A DNA stretch of 64,000 bases from Emcibacter sp. (GTDB lineage: Bacteria; Pseudomonadota; Alphaproteobacteria; Sphingomonadales; Emcibacteraceae): the NCBI RefSeq assembly GCF_963675455.1, contig NZ_OY776217.1:1846001-1910000 (forward strand), written 5' to 3'. The position numbers and the translations under genes were made by a program. Below the pieces are notes generated by a model. It worked only from the letters and a program-made list of their open reading frames with translations, was not told the origin of the DNA and made no database searches. Every line of letters begins with the position of its first letter. Position 1 is the first letter of the stretch. Positions 61,888 to 64,000 of the stretch are shown one piece after another.

Positions 61888-62355
61888 TCAGGCGGCGTTT
61901 GAATTCTTGCTCGTGGACGTCAGGATGGCATGAATGGCGTCGCCACCTTCAGACCCCCGAAGTTTTTCACAGGTCGTTTTGTCGCGCAGCAGGCGGGATA
62001 CCTTGGCCAGGGCCTTCAGGTGATCCGCCCCGGCGGTTTCCGGTGCCAACAGCATGAAAATCAGGTCAACGGGCTCTCCGTCCAGGGAATCATAATCCAC
62101 AGGTTGGGCCAGCCGGGCAAAGATGCCGTACAGCCGGTCCAGGCCGGGGATTTTTCCATGGGGAATGGCAACGCCATGTCCTACACCTGTGGTGCCGAGC
62201 CGTTCGCGTTCCACAAGAACATCTACGATCTCGTGGCTTGGCCGGTTCAGAACTTTTTCTGCCTTGGTTGCGAGCTCCTGCAAAATCTGCTTTTTGCTTG
62301 TCGCTTTCATATCCGGAATTATAGTTTCCAGATTAATCAAATCAGCAATATCCAT
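61888..62355 (-). CDS. ptsN: PTS nitrogen-regulatory IIA protein
   Basis: 155 residues from ATG 62355; a GTG three codons upstream is possible. The phosphorylated His is in GHGVAIPHGKIPG, with LVERERLGTTGVG before it and DLIFMLLAPETAGADHLKAL after it, all PtsN features. It passes phosphate in the nitrogen PTS and regulates potassium, carbon and nitrogen functions. Same strand and next to hpf and rpoN. Confidence 0.95.
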   Translation of the reverse strand: MDIADLINLETIIPDMKATSKKQILQELATKAEKVLNRPSHEIVDVLVERERLGTTGVGHGVAIPHGKIPGLDRLYGIFARLAQPVDYDSLDGEPVDLIFMLLAPETAGADHLKALAKVSRLLRDKTTCEKLRGSEGGDAIHAILTSTSKNSNAA

Positions 62356-62373
62356 ACGGATCACTTCTTGTTG

Positions 62374-62943
62374 TTATTCCTCTTTCGGATCTATCCACCC
62401 GATGTTTCCATCTGCGCGGCGGTAGACCACATTCATGCGCCCATGACCGGAATTCCGGAACATAAGCGTTTGAAGGTTTCCAAGATCGAGCCTCATAACG
62501 GCTTCACTGACAGTCACTTCCGGAATATATGTTTCCGTTTCCGCCACAATTGCGGGCTGAGCGTCTTCAGTTTCTTCGGCACCTTCGTCTTCGGCGGCCA
62601 GTACATTATACTGGGCCGGTATCATGGACTGGCCGTTAACACGCTGGCTGTGATGATTGGTCAGACGTCGTTTGTATCTGCGCAATCTTTTTTCCATGCG
62701 GTCTGCGGCTGAATCAAAGGCGGCATAAATATCCGTCGCTTCACCATGAGTCTGCATGTCGACCCCGTGGCCAAGATGGACATGGCAATCTGCCCGAAAC
62801 AAATGTGCATCCTTCGAAAAGGTTACGGTCCCGTCAATGGGTTGATCGAAATATTTGTTTACACTTCCGTCCAGGTTGGCTTCAACATGGCTGCGAAGTG
62901 AGTCACCAATATCAATCTGTTTTCCGGTAACAACGATTCTCAT
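62374..62943 (-). CDS. hpf: Ribosome hibernation promoting factor, long form
   Basis: 189 residues, so the long type. The N-terminal S30AE domain (about 1-105, MRIVVTGKQIDIGDSLRSHV...) is followed by a linker and the C-terminal dimerisation domain (VSEAVMRLDLGNLQTLMFRN, GRMNVVYRRADGNIGWIDP). Long-form proteins pair 70S ribosomes into inactive 100S particles. It sits between rpoN and ptsN as in many proteobacteria. Confidence 0.94.
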   Translation of the reverse strand: MRIVVTGKQIDIGDSLRSHVEANLDGSVNKYFDQPIDGTVTFSKDAHLFRADCHVHLGHGVDMQTHGEATDIYAAFDSAADRMEKRLRRYKRRLTNHHSQRVNGQSMIPAQYNVLAAEDEGAEETEDAQPAIVAETETYIPEVTVSEAVMRLDLGNLQTLMFRNSGHGRMNVVYRRADGNIGWIDPKEE

Positions 62944-63155
62944 GCTTTTCTCAGATCCTTCTCAGACAGCAAATTGGAAAGAGCCTTTTGAATTTACCAG
63001 TTCAAGGCCGCGGAACTTAGTGTCAACTGACGGCTTTGTCAAGTTTTGACCCAGGTCCCCCCGGAAAGACGCAGAATACTGTACTTTGCGTCAGACCGGA
63101 AACCACTCTGTGGGAACAAAAAACGCTATCTGTTTAATCTTCTGTTCCGGTAAGA

Positions 63156-64000
63156 TCACAGGGCGGAATTCTTCATTCGGCGCCGCTGAATAGAAGAAGG
63201 AATATTCAGGGCCTCGCGATATTTTGCTACTGTTCTTCTTGCAATATCAATGCCTTCTGACTTCAATAATTCTACAAGTTTATCATCTGAGAGGATTTTT
63301 TTGGGATTTTCCTCATCTATCAGGGCCTTGATTGAATGTTTGACGGCTTCGGCAGAATGGGAATCACCATCCTCCATAGCGGAAATGGCGGTGGTGAAAA
63401 AATACTTCATTTCGAATATACCGCGGTTGGTGGCGATATATTTGTTGGCGGTCACCCGACTCACGGTGCTTTCGTGCATGTCAATTGCTTCCGCAATGGT
63501 TTTCAAATTCAGCGGGCGCAGGAATTTAATTCCTTTTTCAAAGAATTCACTTTGCTGCCGCACCAGTTCACTTGATACCTTGAGAATAGTTCTGGCGCGT
63601 TGATCCAGCGCCTTGACAAGCCAGTTTGCCGACGCCATGCATTCGGCCAGATATTCCTTGTCTTCCCGGTTGCGGGTCTGTCCCCTGACTTCGGCATGAT
63701 ACCTGTTGTTCAGGAGAACCTTTGGCAGGGTTTCACTGTTCAGTTCCACGTACCAGACGCCTTTCGGGTTTTTACGGATGAATACATCGGGCACCACCGT
63801 CTGAACCACTTCGCCGCCGAACAGGGCGCCGGGTCTCGGGTTCAGGGCCTGGATTTCCTCAATCATGTCCCGCAGATCTTCCGTATCGATCCGGCAGAGC
63901 CGTTTCAGGGCATTATAGTCCCGTTTGGCCAGAAGCTCCAGGTTATCCAGAAGCGTTTCCATTGCCGGATCAAGCCGGTCCAGTTCCCGTAGCTGGATTT
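63156..64000 (-). CDS. rpoN: RNA polymerase sigma-54 factor, N-terminal part beyond window edge
   Basis: The frame is open from the stop at 63156 to the window end, continuing upstream of the ATG at 63962 with QLRELDRLDPAMETLLDNL. The core-binding and DNA-binding regions are present: AEAIDMHESTVSRVTANKYI, and the RpoN box ARRTVAKYREALNIP near the C-terminus. It directs transcription from -24/-12 promoters with enhancer-binding proteins. Followed by hpf and ptsN in the usual order. Confidence 0.96.
   Translation of the reverse strand, partial: IQLRELDRLDPAMETLLDNLELLAKRDYNALKRLCRIDTEDLRDMIEEIQALNPRPGALFGGEVVQTVVPDVFIRKNPKGVWYVELNSETLPKVLLNNRYHAEVRGQTRNREDKEYLAECMASANWLVKALDQRARTILKVSSELVRQQSEFFEKGIKFLRPLNLKTIAEAIDMHESTVSRVTANKYIATNRGIFEMKYFFTTAISAMEDGDSHSAEAVKHSIKALIDEENPKKILSDDKLVELLKSEGIDIARRTVAKYREALNIPSSIQRRRMKNSAL

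Overview
The window reads as a stretch of chromosome from a free-living alphaproteobacterium of moderate-to-high GC. The indications are the order sigma-54 / hibernation factor / PtsN, the GlyQ-GlyS-pyruvate phosphate dikinase run, polyhydroxybutyrate breakdown genes, MeaB, a DUF3422 protein, PAS_5 and DUF2007 proteins, and orphan ParA with SPOR-domain proteins. Genus cannot be fixed from the sequence alone. I see no phage, transposase, CRISPR array or rRNA. Most of the window is densely packed core metabolism.

Region by region. 1-5.3 kb: fabI (3' end cut by the window edge), a YihY-type membrane protein, a CbpA-like J-domain protein, a glycine-zipper lipoprotein, pdxH, a FieF-like metal exporter and an ArsC-like protein. 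5.3-8.8 kb: a short-chain dehydrogenase, then a SufR-like iron-sulfur regulator, three copies of the inverted repeat TAAAG-N6-CTTTA, a 40-residue ORF and a Rieske-domain fusion protein; this is the best candidate for an undescribed regulated unit. 8.8-17.8 kb: dgkA, an EamA exporter, a PAP2 protein, nadC-nadA, a PAS_5 protein, ZntB-like and MscS-like membrane proteins, a dienelactone hydrolase and a metallo-beta-lactamase-fold hydrolase. 18-24.6 kb: methionine gamma-lyase, DUF3422, an HD-GYP protein, rluA, dusC and a polyprenyl diphosphate synthase. 24.7-33.9 kb: DUF2007, a TrmN6-like methyltransferase, an S49 peptidase, glyQ-glyS-ppdK, OsmC and meaB. A block of about 600 bp inside glyS has clearly different base and codon use.

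34-43.9 kb: a 37-residue membrane protein with a hairpin at its ribosome binding site, 3-hydroxybutyrate dehydrogenase divergent from the PHB depolymerase, several small secreted proteins, a GST, an exported methyltransferase-like protein, an EEP nuclease/phosphatase, prfC, an O-methyltransferase and a truncated second copy of it. 44-46 kb: two DUF4136 lipoproteins flanking a Glyoxalase_8-type protein. 46.1-48.8 kb: a tRNA-Val gene followed by an AT-rich island holding a divergent pair, an HNH-like protein and an AAA ATPase fused to a TOPRIM/DUF4435-like domain, ending in palindromic repeats. It looks like an acquired anti-phage module.

48.8-64 kb: a MetE-like protein, an unknown lipoprotein, an orphan LigA-LigB ring-cleavage dioxygenase with upstream repeats, an exported amidohydrolase, uppP, a GntR regulator, a fused PabB-PabC, a Sel1/SPOR protein, a ParA - ribbon-helix-helix - TPR/SPOR lipoprotein cluster ending in a strong terminator, and the ptsN-hpf-rpoN locus (rpoN cut by the window edge).
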